Origin: Siphonobacter aquaeclarae
GTDB taxonomy: Bacteria > Bacteroidota > Bacteroidia > Cytophagales > Spirosomataceae
Direction: 5' to 3'
Length of the DNA stretch: 64,000 nt
NCBI RefSeq assembly: GCF_900103285.1
Contig: NZ_FNGS01000012.1
Span: 121,315-185,314, forward strand
Part shown: in pieces, positions 52,839 to 62,238 of the stretch
Layout: every line of letters starts with the position of its first letter
Numbering within the stretch: position 1 is the first letter of the stretch
Position numbers and translations under genes: made by a program
Notes under the pieces: model-generated
Told to the model about the DNA's origin: nothing
The model's database searches: none
The model's input: the letters and a program-made list of their open reading frames with translations, nothing else

Positions 52839-54628
52839 TGACTTCCTTCATGAAAAAAATATATACGCTATTGTTGCTGGCCTGCGGACTGCAGGTAGCC
52901 GCCCAGCAGAAAGACCCGGTTGGAATCCGGGCGATCGGCACACCGCCGAATCCCAAAGTACAGGTAGCCTGGAACCGATACTACGACTACAAAGGGCTCC
53001 TCGATATCATGCAGCGCATGGTGAAAGCATACCCCGATCTGGCGAAACTGGAATCCATCGGTAAGTCGCAGCAGGGCCGGGATATCTATGTGCTGACGAT
53101 TACCAACCTCAAGTCGGCGAAATCCGACCGGCAGAAACCTGCTTTCTGGACGGATGCCAATATCCACTCCAACGAGCTTCAAGGTTCTGAAATGACCCTG
53201 TACGCCGCTTGGTACCTGACCGAAAACTATGCTTCCAATGCGTTTATCCGGGAGCTGGTAAACGACCGGACGTTTTATTTCGCGCCAACCATCAACCCGG
53301 ACGCCCGCGAAGACTTCATCTACAATGCCAATACCGCCAATACACCGCGGTCGGGTATGACGCCTATTGATGATGACGGCGACGGGCTGGTGGACGAGGA
53401 TAATTTTGACGACCTCAACGGCGATGGTGAAATCACGTTTATGCGCCGGAAATCGCCGCAGGGGCGATTGAAAGTCAACCCCGACGACCCGCGTATGCTC
53501 ATTCCGGCGAAACCCGATGAGCCAGGTGAATATGAACTGCTTGGCTATGAGGGGCTGGACAACGACGGAGACGGGCTCATCAACGAAGACCGCCCCGGTA
53601 GTTATGATCCCAACCGCGACTGGGCCTGGAACTGGCAGCCGGATTACATTCAGGGAGGCGCCTACAAGTATCCATTCAGCCTGCCTGAACCGCGGGTGAT
53701 CATGGAATGGATCATGAAACACCCGAATATCGGCGGCGCCCAGAGCTACCATAACTTCAGCGGTATGTTTCTGCGGGGACCCGGCGCGGCGGAAGACGAT
53801 GCTTACTACGAGCCAGCCGACGTGGCCGTCTACGATTTTATCGGTAAAACGGGGGAGAAGATGATTCCGACCTACCAGTATGGCGCCATCCACAAAATTC
53901 TGTATACCGTTTACGGAGGAGAAATTGACTGGTTTGCGCTTGGCAGAGGTATTTTCATGTTTTCGAACGAACTCTGGACATCATACCTGTACTTCAACAA
54001 AAAAGGCGAAGCCAATGAGCTTCGGAACGCCCCGAGTACAGAGCCTTATGATTTTGACCGGCTTTTGCTGCACGGCGACGCGTTTGTCGATTGGAAACCC
54101 TTCAAACACCCGCAATACGGTGACATCGAAATTGGCGGTTTCAAGAAAAACTACATCCGGAACCACCCCGGATTTATCCTCGAAACCGACGGCCACCGGA
54201 ATGCGGCGTTTACCCTCTTTCACGCCAACCAGCTGCCCAAAATCGAAATCGGGCAGGTGACTAAAAAGGAACTGGGCAACGGCCTGACGGAGATTACTGC
54301 GGTCATTTCAAACAAGCGGATCATCCCGACGCACTCAGCCTTTGACGTACGGAACAAAATCAATCCGGCAGACAAGGTTACCCTGAAGGACGCGCAGGTA
54401 GTCAGCGGACTTCAGATGATCAATCCCGACGGCGGCGGCGGTTTCGGCGCGGGTACTTTCGAGAGCTTCCAGGAGCAGAAGCGTACCCCGCAGACGCTCG
54501 AGGTTGCGAACATCCCAGGCATGGGCTACGTAAAAGTTCGCTGGATTGTGAAGGGGAATCCGTCTTCCTGGTCCATCGAAGTAGACAGCCAGAAAGGTGG
54601 TTTTACGACTGGTACCGGAAAATTCTGA
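52835..54628 (+). CDS. M14 family zinc carboxypeptidase (exported)
   Basis: 597 aa with signal peptide (KKIYTLLLLACGLQVAAQ). IHSNELQGSE gives the zinc ligands H111 and E114, SYHNFSGMF the third His, and FMFSNELW the catalytic Glu. Insertions DDDGDGLVDED and DNDGDGLINED look like calcium-binding loops. It should release C-terminal amino acids from peptides outside the inner membrane. Its ATG overlaps the stop of the inactive paralog by 4 bp, so both are made together. An ATG at 52850 is an alternative start. Confidence 0.92.
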   Translation: MMTSFMKKIYTLLLLACGLQVAAQQKDPVGIRAIGTPPNPKVQVAWNRYYDYKGLLDIMQRMVKAYPDLAKLESIGKSQQGRDIYVLTITNLKSAKSDRQKPAFWTDANIHSNELQGSEMTLYAAWYLTENYASNAFIRELVNDRTFYFAPTINPDAREDFIYNANTANTPRSGMTPIDDDGDGLVDEDNFDDLNGDGEITFMRRKSPQGRLKVNPDDPRMLIPAKPDEPGEYELLGYEGLDNDGDGLINEDRPGSYDPNRDWAWNWQPDYIQGGAYKYPFSLPEPRVIMEWIMKHPNIGGAQSYHNFSGMFLRGPGAAEDDAYYEPADVAVYDFIGKTGEKMIPTYQYGAIHKILYTVYGGEIDWFALGRGIFMFSNELWTSYLYFNKKGEANELRNAPSTEPYDFDRLLLHGDAFVDWKPFKHPQYGDIEIGGFKKNYIRNHPGFILETDGHRNAAFTLFHANQLPKIEIGQVTKKELGNGLTEITAVISNKRIIPTHSAFDVRNKINPADKVTLKDAQVVSGLQMINPDGGGGFGAGTFESFQEQKRTPQTLEVANIPGMGYVKVRWIVKGNPSSWSIEVDSQKGGFTTGTGKF

Positions 54629-54649
54629 CATCCATTTGCCTGTCTCGAT

Positions 54650-54682
54650 CCTGTCTGCCCGCCCGGGCAGGCAGGATTTTTT
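54650..54682 (+). terminator. Terminator after the M14 pair
   Basis: CCTGTCTGCCCG, CC, CGGGCAGGCAGG with one U-G pair, then ATTTTTTG. It is 21 bp past the stop. Confidence 0.8.
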
Positions 54683-54713
54683 GTTATCTTCCGGGAAAGG
54701 TCTTTTTTACGGT

Positions 54714-55724
54714 ATGGATACGCTTACCCACCTGACCGTCGGGGCTTGCCTCGGTGAAGCGGCATTTTCCCGGCGAATGGGCAAACAGGCGCTCATCTGG
54801 GGCGCCATTGCCCAGAATCTTCCGGATATAGACACGGTGAGTTCCGTCTGGCTGAGTACGTCTGCCGGTTTGGTGGCCCACCGCGGACTGACGCACTCGC
54901 TACTGTTTCTGATGGTTGTCGCGCCTGCCATGGCCTGGTACCTGCGAAGGCTCTATGGGGTGTCGTTCTGGCCGTTGTGCCTGTTTTTTGCGGGACAAAT
55001 AGCGCTCCACGATTTTCTCGACCTCTGCAATTCCTATGGGACAGGCCTGCTGGAGCCGTTTTCGCATGCCCGGTTCTCCCTGAATCTGCTGTATGTGGCC
55101 GATCCGCTGTTTACCGTCGGGCCGCTGGTTGCAACGATTGTTTTGATCTGGAAACGAAAAACGGCTGATGGGCGGAAAGCGGCCTGGATGACCGGCCTGT
55201 CCGTCACACTGGTCTATTTTGGTATTGTCGTCGCCGGAAAGCAGGTGGCGAATAGCGCGGCAGAGGAGGCGTTGCGTCGCTCGGACGGCTCGCTGCCCGA
55301 CTATTTTCTGACCCCGACGCCGTTCAACGGCTTTCTATGGTATGCGGTTGCCGATGCCGGCGACGGGTACCGGATTGGCTACCGGTCGGTTTTTGACAAG
55401 GGGGGAATGTCGTTCGGCTACCGGCCCCGGCACGCAGAACTACTGAAAGGAATAGAAGATACGGAGGAGGTGCGGAACCTGAGACGGTTTGCGCGGGGCT
55501 ATTTTACGGTTGAGAAACAAAAGGAAGGCCTGGAATTCAACGTACTGCGTTTCGGACAGATACGGGGCTGGGAAAATCCGGATGCGCCGTTTACCTTTCA
55601 CTTTTATTTGAGTCCCGGTTACTCGAATGAACTGGTGATGCAACGGGGGCGGTTTTCCGGCTGGAACCAAACGGCCGTTATCCGCCTCATCAACCGCATC
55701 GCCGGGCACCCGTCCTCCCCATGA
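54714..55724 (+). CDS. YdjM/DUF457-type metal-dependent membrane hydrolase
   Basis: 336 aa from the ATG at 54714; no upstream family support. MDTLTHLTVGACLGEAAF, NLPDIDTVSS and HRGLTHSLLF form the usual DUF457 metal-ligand set, followed by membrane segments (FWPLCLFFAGQIALHDFLDLCNSYG) and a C-terminal soluble domain of about 130 residues. An inner-membrane protein of unclear reaction. It overlaps the cardiolipin synthase start by 4 bp. Confidence 0.88.
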   Translation: MDTLTHLTVGACLGEAAFSRRMGKQALIWGAIAQNLPDIDTVSSVWLSTSAGLVAHRGLTHSLLFLMVVAPAMAWYLRRLYGVSFWPLCLFFAGQIALHDFLDLCNSYGTGLLEPFSHARFSLNLLYVADPLFTVGPLVATIVLIWKRKTADGRKAAWMTGLSVTLVYFGIVVAGKQVANSAAEEALRRSDGSLPDYFLTPTPFNGFLWYAVADAGDGYRIGYRSVFDKGGMSFGYRPRHAELLKGIEDTEEVRNLRRFARGYFTVEKQKEGLEFNVLRFGQIRGWENPDAPFTFHFYLSPGYSNELVMQRGRFSGWNQTAVIRLINRIAGHPSSP

Positions 55725-57190
55725 CCCTTCTGCAAAAAATAGACTGGCTACTCATCGGCGAAGTACTCTACAGCCTCCTCGTGGGAGCTGTCGGGCTGCG
55801 CATCATCTACGATACACGTACCAGTACCAAGACCCTGGCTTATTTGCTGCTGACGATTTTTGTGCCTGTCGCCGGAATTATTTTCTACCTGTCTTTCGGG
55901 ATCAACTACCGCAAGCGTGGCCTGTACAGTAAAAAGCTGATTGACGACGACGCGCTCCTGCAACGGCTGAAGCGCGAAATTTACCGGACTACCGAGCAGA
56001 CGCTCGAAGCCGCGGACGACGAAGTCGGCGCCAACCGCGAACTGGCCTACCTGTTGTTGAACGATAACCTGAGCCCGCTGACGGCCCAAAACGACGTCAG
56101 ACTCCTCCTGAACGGGGAGCGTACCTTCCCGGAAATTCTCCAGGCACTCCGGGAGGCGAAAGATCACATTCACATTGAATACTATATCTACGAGGACGAC
56201 GACATCGGCAATGAAATCAAGGATATTCTGATTCAGAAGGCACAGGAAGGGGTCAAAGTCCGGTTTATTTACGACGACTTTGGCAGCCGCTCCATCCGGA
56301 AAAAGCTGGTACCCGAGCTGATCCGCGCCGGCGTTGATGCGTTTCCTTTTTACCGCGTCATCTTCATTGCGCTTGCCAACCGGCTTAATTACCGGAACCA
56401 CCGGAAAATTATTGTCATAGATGGTAGCACGGCTTTTACAGGTGGGATCAACGTTTCTGACAAGTATCGAAACGGACCGGAAGGAGGGCTTTTCTGGCGG
56501 GATACGCACCTTCGCATCGACGGGCCCGGCGTCTACTATTTGCAGTATATCTTTTTGTGCGACTGGAACTTCTGTGCCGATGAGGCCATTCTGCCGGACC
56601 GGCGGTATTTTCCGGCGTCCGGTAATAAGTCCGGCGGCTCGAATGCCATCGTCCAGATCGCCGCGTCAGGGCCGGATTCCGGAATGCCGGGTATCTTGTT
56701 TTCCCTGCTTCAGGCCATTCACCTGGCTAAAAAGGAAATTCTCATCACTACACCCTATTTCATTCCGGGCGACAGCCTCCAGGACGCGCTCATCGTCGCA
56801 GCGCTCAGCGGCGTGCGGGTATGCCTGCTGGTTCCCGGTATTTCCGACTCGCGGTTTGTCAACATCGCTTCCAGTTCCTATTTCGACGATCTGCTGTCCG
56901 TCGGCGTAGAAATTTACCGCTATCAGAAAGGCTTCATCCACGCCAAGACAATCGTAACAGACGCAAGCCTCTCTGCGGTAGGCTCGGCCAACATGGATCA
57001 GCGTAGTTTTGAGCTTAATTTCGAAGTCAACGCCTTTGTATATGACGCGGCTTTTTCACGACAGCTGCGGGATACCTTTTTTGAAGACCTGACGCATGCG
57101 ATCCGGCTTGAGCCCGAACGCTGGCAGAATCGGTCCGTATGGCGGAAGCTGGTGGAGAAAATCGCGCGGCTGGTTTCACCCCTGTTATGA
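55721..57190 (+). CDS. cls: Cardiolipin synthase (phospholipase D family)
   Basis: 489 aa. Two N-terminal membrane segments, then two PLD HKD motifs: NHRKIIVIDGSTAFTGG and HAKTIVTDASLSAVGSANMDQRSFELNFE. HIEYYIYEDDDIGNEI is the usual Cls block. It joins two phosphatidylglycerol molecules at the inner membrane. It overlaps the upstream membrane protein by 4 bp. Confidence 0.95.
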   Translation: MTLLQKIDWLLIGEVLYSLLVGAVGLRIIYDTRTSTKTLAYLLLTIFVPVAGIIFYLSFGINYRKRGLYSKKLIDDDALLQRLKREIYRTTEQTLEAADDEVGANRELAYLLLNDNLSPLTAQNDVRLLLNGERTFPEILQALREAKDHIHIEYYIYEDDDIGNEIKDILIQKAQEGVKVRFIYDDFGSRSIRKKLVPELIRAGVDAFPFYRVIFIALANRLNYRNHRKIIVIDGSTAFTGGINVSDKYRNGPEGGLFWRDTHLRIDGPGVYYLQYIFLCDWNFCADEAILPDRRYFPASGNKSGGSNAIVQIAASGPDSGMPGILFSLLQAIHLAKKEILITTPYFIPGDSLQDALIVAALSGVRVCLLVPGISDSRFVNIASSSYFDDLLSVGVEIYRYQKGFIHAKTIVTDASLSAVGSANMDQRSFELNFEVNAFVYDAAFSRQLRDTFFEDLTHAIRLEPERWQNRSVWRKLVEKIARLVSPLL

Positions 57191-57276
57191 GCAGAATAGA
57201 TTTTGTCAGGCAATGAAAAGTTCTTTGTTAAAATATAAGTCTTTTTTGTCGGTATTCGCCGCGGTCTAATTGTGAG

Positions 57277-57284
57277 TATATTTG
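57277..57284 (+). promoter_or_regulatory. -7 box TATATTTG upstream of the small exported protein
   Basis: A full match to TAnnTTTG, 43 bp before the ATG at 57327. The nearest TTG is 28 bp upstream, too far for the classical spacing. Confidence 0.4.
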
Positions 57285-57326
57285 TCTTATGCCGGTAAAT
57301 GAAGGTTCTGTTTGCCGGATGACATT

Positions 57327-57818
57327 ATGCCTTCCATCCTCATACGTTACTTTTTTTTGGGCTTTGTACTATTGACTCCGGCCCGTGCGCAGTCTCCCGC
57401 TGACATGCCGGGATGGACGTCTGCTATTCGGGCCGATGGAGTAGAGTGGAAGCCCCGGTCGCTGCCTCCCGGCCGTGTTTTTTTATATACTGTATTCTTT
57501 CCGTCATCCGGCAGGGGGACGCTGCTGCAGGATGTGCAGGCTTTTACGGCGATAGACGCCGCACGACTGGGAACCATCTCGCAAAAACTGAAGCCCGAAG
57601 TTTCCGGAAATATGCTGACAATATCCGGTGCTGTACGCGACCGGGGCAACAGTCGCATTCTGACTTACCTCGCTTTCCGGTCGGGAAATGAAAACAGGCT
57701 GGCGCGGGTGATCTGTGAGCCGGATGAGAAGCTGTACCTTCCGTATCTGTCAGAAGTAGGCCGCCACTTTGCCGGAATCACCCGAACTTCCGGGCAGTCG
57801 TCATATCACCACAGGTGA
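57327..57818 (+). CDS. Small exported protein of unknown function
   Basis: 163 aa from the ATG at 57327 (MPSILIRYFFLGFVLLTPARAQ, a signal peptide). The mature part (SAIRADGVEWKPRSLPPGRVFLYTVFFPSSGRGTLLQDVQAFTAIDAARLGTI) is mixed alpha/beta with a single Cys and no motif I recognise. It is in front of the receptor region but separated by 78 bp with another -7-like box. Confidence 0.55.
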   Translation: MPSILIRYFFLGFVLLTPARAQSPADMPGWTSAIRADGVEWKPRSLPPGRVFLYTVFFPSSGRGTLLQDVQAFTAIDAARLGTISQKLKPEVSGNMLTISGAVRDRGNSRILTYLAFRSGNENRLARVICEPDEKLYLPYLSEVGRHFAGITRTSGQSSYHHR

Positions 57819-57863
57819 GGAGAATAGTTTTCGGCAGAAACGCTGTTTCACGGAAAAGGTTGC

Positions 57864-57871
57864 TATTTTTG
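57864..57871 (+). promoter_or_regulatory. -7 box TATTTTTG upstream of the His-motif protein
   Basis: Full match to TAnnTTTG, 25 bp before the GTG at 57897. No TTG at the expected -33 distance. Confidence 0.35.
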
Positions 57872-57896
57872 TTTCCAAACGCCCTGTTCCATCTCC

Positions 57897-58283
57897 GTGA
57901 ATCAACCAGCTGTCCCTTCGTGGCGTAGCAGATACCGTCAGGCATCGGCGAGGTTTTACCTCACGCTGTTTCTGGCGATGCTCGTTAATGGGGTGGTGTT
58001 CCGTCACGGGCACCGGTTGGCTGACGGGCGTATTATCTCACATGCCCACCCGTTCCGCTCCAACGGTAAGGGTCCGATTCTCCCGAATTCGCACACGTCT
58101 CTGGAGCTACTCCTGCTGGATGCGGTGTCGAATCCGGTGCTGGACATGCCTTCCTTCGAGATGCCGGAGTTCGGTCTTGTGGAGCTTTTTACCATTCCCG
58201 AACGACCTGTCAGCTACGAAAGTCTGTTGCTGGTCCGGTCGTTATTCTTCTCTTTTCTCCGGGGACCTCCGGCATTTTCCTGA
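57897..58283 (+). CDS. Small membrane-associated protein with His-rich motif, before a TonB receptor
   Basis: 128 aa from the GTG at 57897; no ATG fits. One membrane segment (FYLTLFLAMLVNGVVF), then RHGHRLADGRIISHAHPF, with four His in 16 residues, and a later SHTSLE. The His motif suggests a metal-binding role, and the TonB-dependent receptor follows 183 bp downstream on the same strand. I do not know its family. Confidence 0.6.
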   Translation: MNQPAVPSWRSRYRQASARFYLTLFLAMLVNGVVFRHGHRLADGRIISHAHPFRSNGKGPILPNSHTSLELLLLDAVSNPVLDMPSFEMPEFGLVELFTIPERPVSYESLLLVRSLFFSFLRGPPAFS

Positions 58284-58466
58284 GTTAGACATGCATTGAT
58301 TTTTCCGGAAGGCAATGAGTCTTTCCGGACGATTCGATCCGGCTGTTTTGATAGCCGGAACTCTGTTTCTGTATTCTTTTTTTTTGTGATTAACAAACTG
58401 ACAGTCAGGCTGTTGACTTGCGTTTGCGCGAGTCCGGCTTACCTGTATACTCTATTCTTCTTCCGA

Positions 58467-60890
58467 ATGAAAAACCTGTTCTTTATCTGTCTGATTTTGT
58501 TTACCCATGCGCTGCAGGCGCAGAATGTCCTGTCCGGAACCGTCATCCACAAAGAGGATAACGAACAGGTAGTGGGGGCTACCGTATACATACCCGAGTT
58601 ACGGGTCGGGGCTACGACCGACGTGGAGGGGCGTTACCGCATCGGCAAGCTGCCGGAAGGTCTGTTTATCATCCAGGTCAGCTATGTTTCGCATCGCACT
58701 GTCGTCGAAAAAGTACGCGTGAAGGGTGAAACGGTACACGACTTCACAATGGAAAATGCGGCTCAGTCGCTTGAAGAAGTGATTGTCTCCGGTTCTTCTA
58801 CCAAAACAGTCATCAAGGAAAGCCCGATACCCATTTCGGCGGTGACCCAGCTGCGGTTGCTGCAGCAATCTTCTTCCAACCTTGTGGACGCGGTGGCAAA
58901 GCTGCCGGGTATGTCGCAGGTATCCACCGGAGCGGGGCTCAGCAAGCCGATTATCCGCGGGCTGGGCTTCAACCGCGTGATTACCATGCATGACGGCGTT
59001 CGCCAGGAAGATAACCAGTGGGGTGAGGAGCATAGTATTCAGGTAGACGAGTATTCGATCGACCGCTATGAGATCATCCGCGGTGCCGGCTCGCTGATGT
59101 ATGGGTCAGACGGCCTCGGAGGGGTCATGTCTATCCTGTCGCCACGCCCGGTTGAAGAAGGCAAGCTGATTGGCCGGGTCCTGACCAATTACCAGACAAA
59201 CAATAATCTGTATGGCATTTCAGCTCAGGTGGCCGGCAATAAAAACGGCTTTGTGTGGCTGGCGCAGGTATCAACAAAGTCCACTAAAAACTACCGCAAT
59301 AAAAACGACGGGCGCGTCTACGCCTCCAACTACCAGGAGCCGGTCAACTTCAACGGTTATTTCGGACTGAATAAAAAGTGGGGGTACTCCCGTATTCACT
59401 TCCTGCGCTCGTATCAGAAATACAATATTATTATCGGTACACGGGACTCGCTCGGACGCTTTACGACGGCGCATCTGCAGCCGGATGGCCATGTCGCCGA
59501 TCGTACGGTTACGAATGAAGAACTCGAAAGCCGGTCGTTTATTCCCTATAACTCCCAGCGACTGACCAATGAGAAAATATCCTGGAATAACCTGGTTAAT
59601 TTTTCCAATGGGGCGTCGGCGACGGCTATAGTGGGTGTGGCCCGGAACCGCCGGAGCGAATACGGGGACGTCACCCGTCCGTGGCAGGCGCAGCTGGACC
59701 TGTACCTGTATACGACGTATTACGACGTGCGGTACAATTTCGCCTCGAAAAACAACTGGGAAATCAACGCCGGTACCAATGGTATGTTTCAAAGGCTTGA
59801 TAACCAGGGGTTTCAGGTGCTGTATCCGAACTACAACCTCTTCGACAACGGTGTCTTTCTTTTTGCCAAAAAGAGCTATGACAAGCTGAAACTCTCGGGA
59901 GGGATCCGGTATGATATCCGGAACCTGGACATCGGTAAACTGTACATCGATTCCGAAGGCGGCTTTCAGGTAACTCCTCAAGGGCCCGGAAGCGAGCGTT
60001 TTGCAGGTTTTCAGAAAAACTACAGCAACGTATCGGCGAGTATCGGCGGGGTCTATAACCTGACGGAAAAACTGGCCGTGCGGGTCAACGGGTCGCGCGG
60101 TTTTCGGGCCCCTACAGTACCGGAGCTATCGTCCAATGGCATTCACGCCGGAACATTCCGCTATGAAATCGGCAATCCGAACGCCGTACCGGAAGTGGCC
60201 TATCAGGGAGACCTGGGGCTGACGTACGAAAGCAAGAGCTGGTACCTCGACGTGAGTCTCTTTCAAAACTCCATCCAGCACTATACCTTTTCCGAGCGCG
60301 TGCAGAAGCCTAACGGACAGGATACGTTGTACAACGGAAACGTCCCGATTTACCGGTACACCCAGGGAAATGCCCGGTTGAGGGGTCTGGAAGGTACTGT
60401 CACGTTTAACCCGCAAACGGCGCGCTGGTTCAGCATTACCCAAAGCTATTCGGCGGTTTTCGGAGATAATCTTTCGTCGAAAGAAGAATCCGGGAAGTAC
60501 CTTCCGTTCATGCCGGCGCCACGCTGGATCAGCCAGTTGAAGCTGACGAAAGACCGCTACCGGGACTTCCTGCGAAACCTGTATCTCACGATTGATCTCG
60601 AAGTAACACAGAAGCAAAACCGCTTCCTGGCGCAGTATGGTACAGAAACGGCTACTCCGGGGTACCAACTCGTAAACGTCGGGCTTGGGACAGACATCGT
60701 CGCGAAAAACAAAAAGCGTCTGGCGTCCTTCTATTTTTCAGCCAACAACGTGTTTGACGTCGCATACCAGTCGCACCAAAGCCGCCTGAAATACCTGGAT
60801 GTGAACCGGGCGACCGGCCGGACGGGTGTTTACAACATGGGCCGGAACCTGAGTTTCAAGCTCATTATTCCGTTTGAAGCGAAGCTGTAG
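58467..60890 (+). CDS. TonB-dependent receptor, substrate possibly a metal complex
   Basis: 807 aa from the ATG at 58467 (MKNLFFICLILFTHALQAQ); the frame is open further upstream without family support. N-terminal CarboxypepD_reg-like domain (VLSGTVIHKEDNEQVVGATVYIPELRVGATTDVEGRYRIG), plug (SSSNLVDAVAKLPGMSQVSTGAGLSKPIIRGLGFNRVITMHDGVRQEDNQWGEEHSIQVDEYSIDRYEIIRGAGSLMYGSDGLGG) and a beta-barrel. It is not a SusC (no susD). GEEHSIQVD in the plug is compatible with metal-uptake receptors, and the His-rich protein upstream supports that, weakly. Confidence 0.92.
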   Translation: MKNLFFICLILFTHALQAQNVLSGTVIHKEDNEQVVGATVYIPELRVGATTDVEGRYRIGKLPEGLFIIQVSYVSHRTVVEKVRVKGETVHDFTMENAAQSLEEVIVSGSSTKTVIKESPIPISAVTQLRLLQQSSSNLVDAVAKLPGMSQVSTGAGLSKPIIRGLGFNRVITMHDGVRQEDNQWGEEHSIQVDEYSIDRYEIIRGAGSLMYGSDGLGGVMSILSPRPVEEGKLIGRVLTNYQTNNNLYGISAQVAGNKNGFVWLAQVSTKSTKNYRNKNDGRVYASNYQEPVNFNGYFGLNKKWGYSRIHFLRSYQKYNIIIGTRDSLGRFTTAHLQPDGHVADRTVTNEELESRSFIPYNSQRLTNEKISWNNLVNFSNGASATAIVGVARNRRSEYGDVTRPWQAQLDLYLYTTYYDVRYNFASKNNWEINAGTNGMFQRLDNQGFQVLYPNYNLFDNGVFLFAKKSYDKLKLSGGIRYDIRNLDIGKLYIDSEGGFQVTPQGPGSERFAGFQKNYSNVSASIGGVYNLTEKLAVRVNGSRGFRAPTVPELSSNGIHAGTFRYEIGNPNAVPEVAYQGDLGLTYESKSWYLDVSLFQNSIQHYTFSERVQKPNGQDTLYNGNVPIYRYTQGNARLRGLEGTVTFNPQTARWFSITQSYSAVFGDNLSSKEESGKYLPFMPAPRWISQLKLTKDRYRDFLRNLYLTIDLEVTQKQNRFLAQYGTETATPGYQLVNVGLGTDIVAKNKKRLASFYFSANNVFDVAYQSHQSRLKYLDVNRATGRTGVYNMGRNLSFKLIIPFEAKL

Positions 60891-60910
60891 GCAGCGTTCC
60901 TGTAAAAAGA

Positions 60911-60944
60911 AAGAAAGGTCATCCTGGGATGGCCTTTCTTTTTT
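60911..60944 (+). terminator. Terminator after the TonB-dependent receptor
   Basis: AAGAAAGGTCATCC, TG, GGATGGCCTTTCTT, TTTT, with one U-G pair. The A-rich left side may also serve the convergent DoxX gene. Confidence 0.75.
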
Positions 60945-60972
60945 CTACGCACAGAAGGTTGAAGGATCGTAC

Positions 60973-61404
60973 TCAATCGTTTTTGTGCTTCATCCACTGG
61001 TCGACGGAGAACTTACCTGATCCGACGACGTAAAAGAGAATCAGTAATAAAAGCGTCAGCACTGACAGCCACAATTCCGAGTTCAGGTAGGAGAACCCGC
61101 GCGTCAGGTTGACAAAGAAAACCGCTACAAACAAAATGGGAATCTGAAAAGCCGCAGCGATGCGCGTAATGCAACCGATGGCGATCAGAAACCCGCCGAC
61201 AAGGTGCGCGAACGCTACATAATGGATCGCCAGCATGGACCAGGCGAGGTTCAACTCTCCGACGAGCCCGGCAATACCGCTGTCGTCTGTAATGAAACCA
61301 AGCCCTCTCACAAACAAAAACACACCCAGGGCAACCCGAATGGTATCTAACCAGGTGGGATGATGCGTATCACCCCAATGCTCAATGCGTTGGATGACTG
61401 TCAT
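60973..61404 (-). CDS. DoxX-family membrane protein
   Basis: 143 aa with four membrane segments: VALGVFLFVRGLGFITD, MLAIHYVAFAHLVGGFLIAIGCITRIAAAFQIPILFVAVFFVNL and LSVLTLLLLILFYVVGSGKFS. HLVGGFLIAIGCITRIAA is the DoxX core and GSGKFSVDQ a common end. Possible redox or quinone-related role. It is convergent with the receptor gene. Confidence 0.88.
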   Translation of the reverse strand: MTVIQRIEHWGDTHHPTWLDTIRVALGVFLFVRGLGFITDDSGIAGLVGELNLAWSMLAIHYVAFAHLVGGFLIAIGCITRIAAAFQIPILFVAVFFVNLTRGFSYLNSELWLSVLTLLLLILFYVVGSGKFSVDQWMKHKND

Positions 61405-61428
61405 ATGGTTCCCTTTGTTTGATTATCA

Positions 61429-61459
61429 GAAAGTTAGAATACTTTTTGTAATAAGTCAA
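61429..61459 (-). promoter_or_regulatory. Promoter of the DoxX gene (TTG-N20-TAACTTTC)
   Basis: On the minus strand TAACTTTC (61429-61436) is one base off TAnnTTTG, with TTG (61457-61459) at a normal distance of 20 bp. It is 25 bp upstream of the start. Confidence 0.5.
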
Positions 61460-61574
61460 GAGGGAATTGGAAAATATTAATCGCTGAATCAGGAAACCAA
61501 AAAGCTACGGAGTGTGGTTACTCAAAGCAGCGATTTTTTCGGCCGAATGGCTTTTTTCTTTCTGAACTTTCCGG

Positions 61575-62159
61575 ATGAAACGATTCTCAATTCCAAACTG
61601 GCTTTCCTGGGTGCTGTTTCTGGCACTAATGCTTTTCCTGTTCCGGACAGATGCGGGTAAATCCATCGTGGGAGGAGCGCAGGCGCTTCTCCTGAAAACG
61701 GGTGTTCACAATGCTCCGGCGGAACCGCTGGCGGAAAAAGTTGCGCCTGCCGGCGATCTGTTGTTACGCAACGCTGACGGAAAGACGATAAAACTGTCGG
61801 ACCTCCGCGGGAAAACGGTCTTTCTGAATCAGTGGGCTACCTGGTGCCCGCCGTGCCGGGCGGAGATGCCGGCGATTGAAAACCTGTATCAGTCGGCAGA
61901 TCGTAGCCGCATCGCGTTTGTCATGCTGTCGCTGGACGATTCGGCGGAGGACGCCTTTGCGTTTGCGAAGGAAAAAGGGTTTACATTTCCCGTTTACGTG
62001 CCGGTTGGCCCGCTGCCTGCGGCATTTGAAACGTCAGCTATTCCGACGACGTTTGTGCTTGCACCCGACGGCCACATCGATCAGCGGATTGAAGGTATGG
62101 CGAACTACGATACCGACGAATTTCGCAACTACCTGGCGGACCTCGGATCAGTAAAATAA
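61575..62159 (+). CDS. TlpA-like thioredoxin-fold protein, membrane-anchored
   Basis: 194 aa. N-terminal anchor (WLSWVLFLALMLFLF), then the thioredoxin fold with LSDLRGKTVFLNQWATWCPPCRAEMPAIENLY, the WCPPC redox site, and FETSAIPTTFVLAPDGHI with the cis-Pro. It probably works in the periplasm as a disulfide reductase or peroxide-defence protein. The rhodanese gene follows 79 bp downstream. Confidence 0.92.
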   Translation: MKRFSIPNWLSWVLFLALMLFLFRTDAGKSIVGGAQALLLKTGVHNAPAEPLAEKVAPAGDLLLRNADGKTIKLSDLRGKTVFLNQWATWCPPCRAEMPAIENLYQSADRSRIAFVMLSLDDSAEDAFAFAKEKGFTFPVYVPVGPLPAAFETSAIPTTFVLAPDGHIDQRIEGMANYDTDEFRNYLADLGSVK

Positions 62160-62166
62160 GGACTGT

Positions 62167-62180
62167 GTGATAAGTATCAC
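62167..62180. promoter_or_regulatory. Palindrome GTGATA-AG-TATCAC, Crp/Fnr-like site
   Basis: TGAT-N4-ATCA matches the Crp/Fnr family half-site pattern. It lies 59 bp before the rhodanese start, inside the 79-bp gap after the TlpA-like gene. No regulator of that family is in the window. Confidence 0.35.
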
Positions 62181-62238
62181 GGAATGGCGATGAGGATCGT
62201 AGCTCTTTTGTGAATCATATCATCACACATCCTGTATC

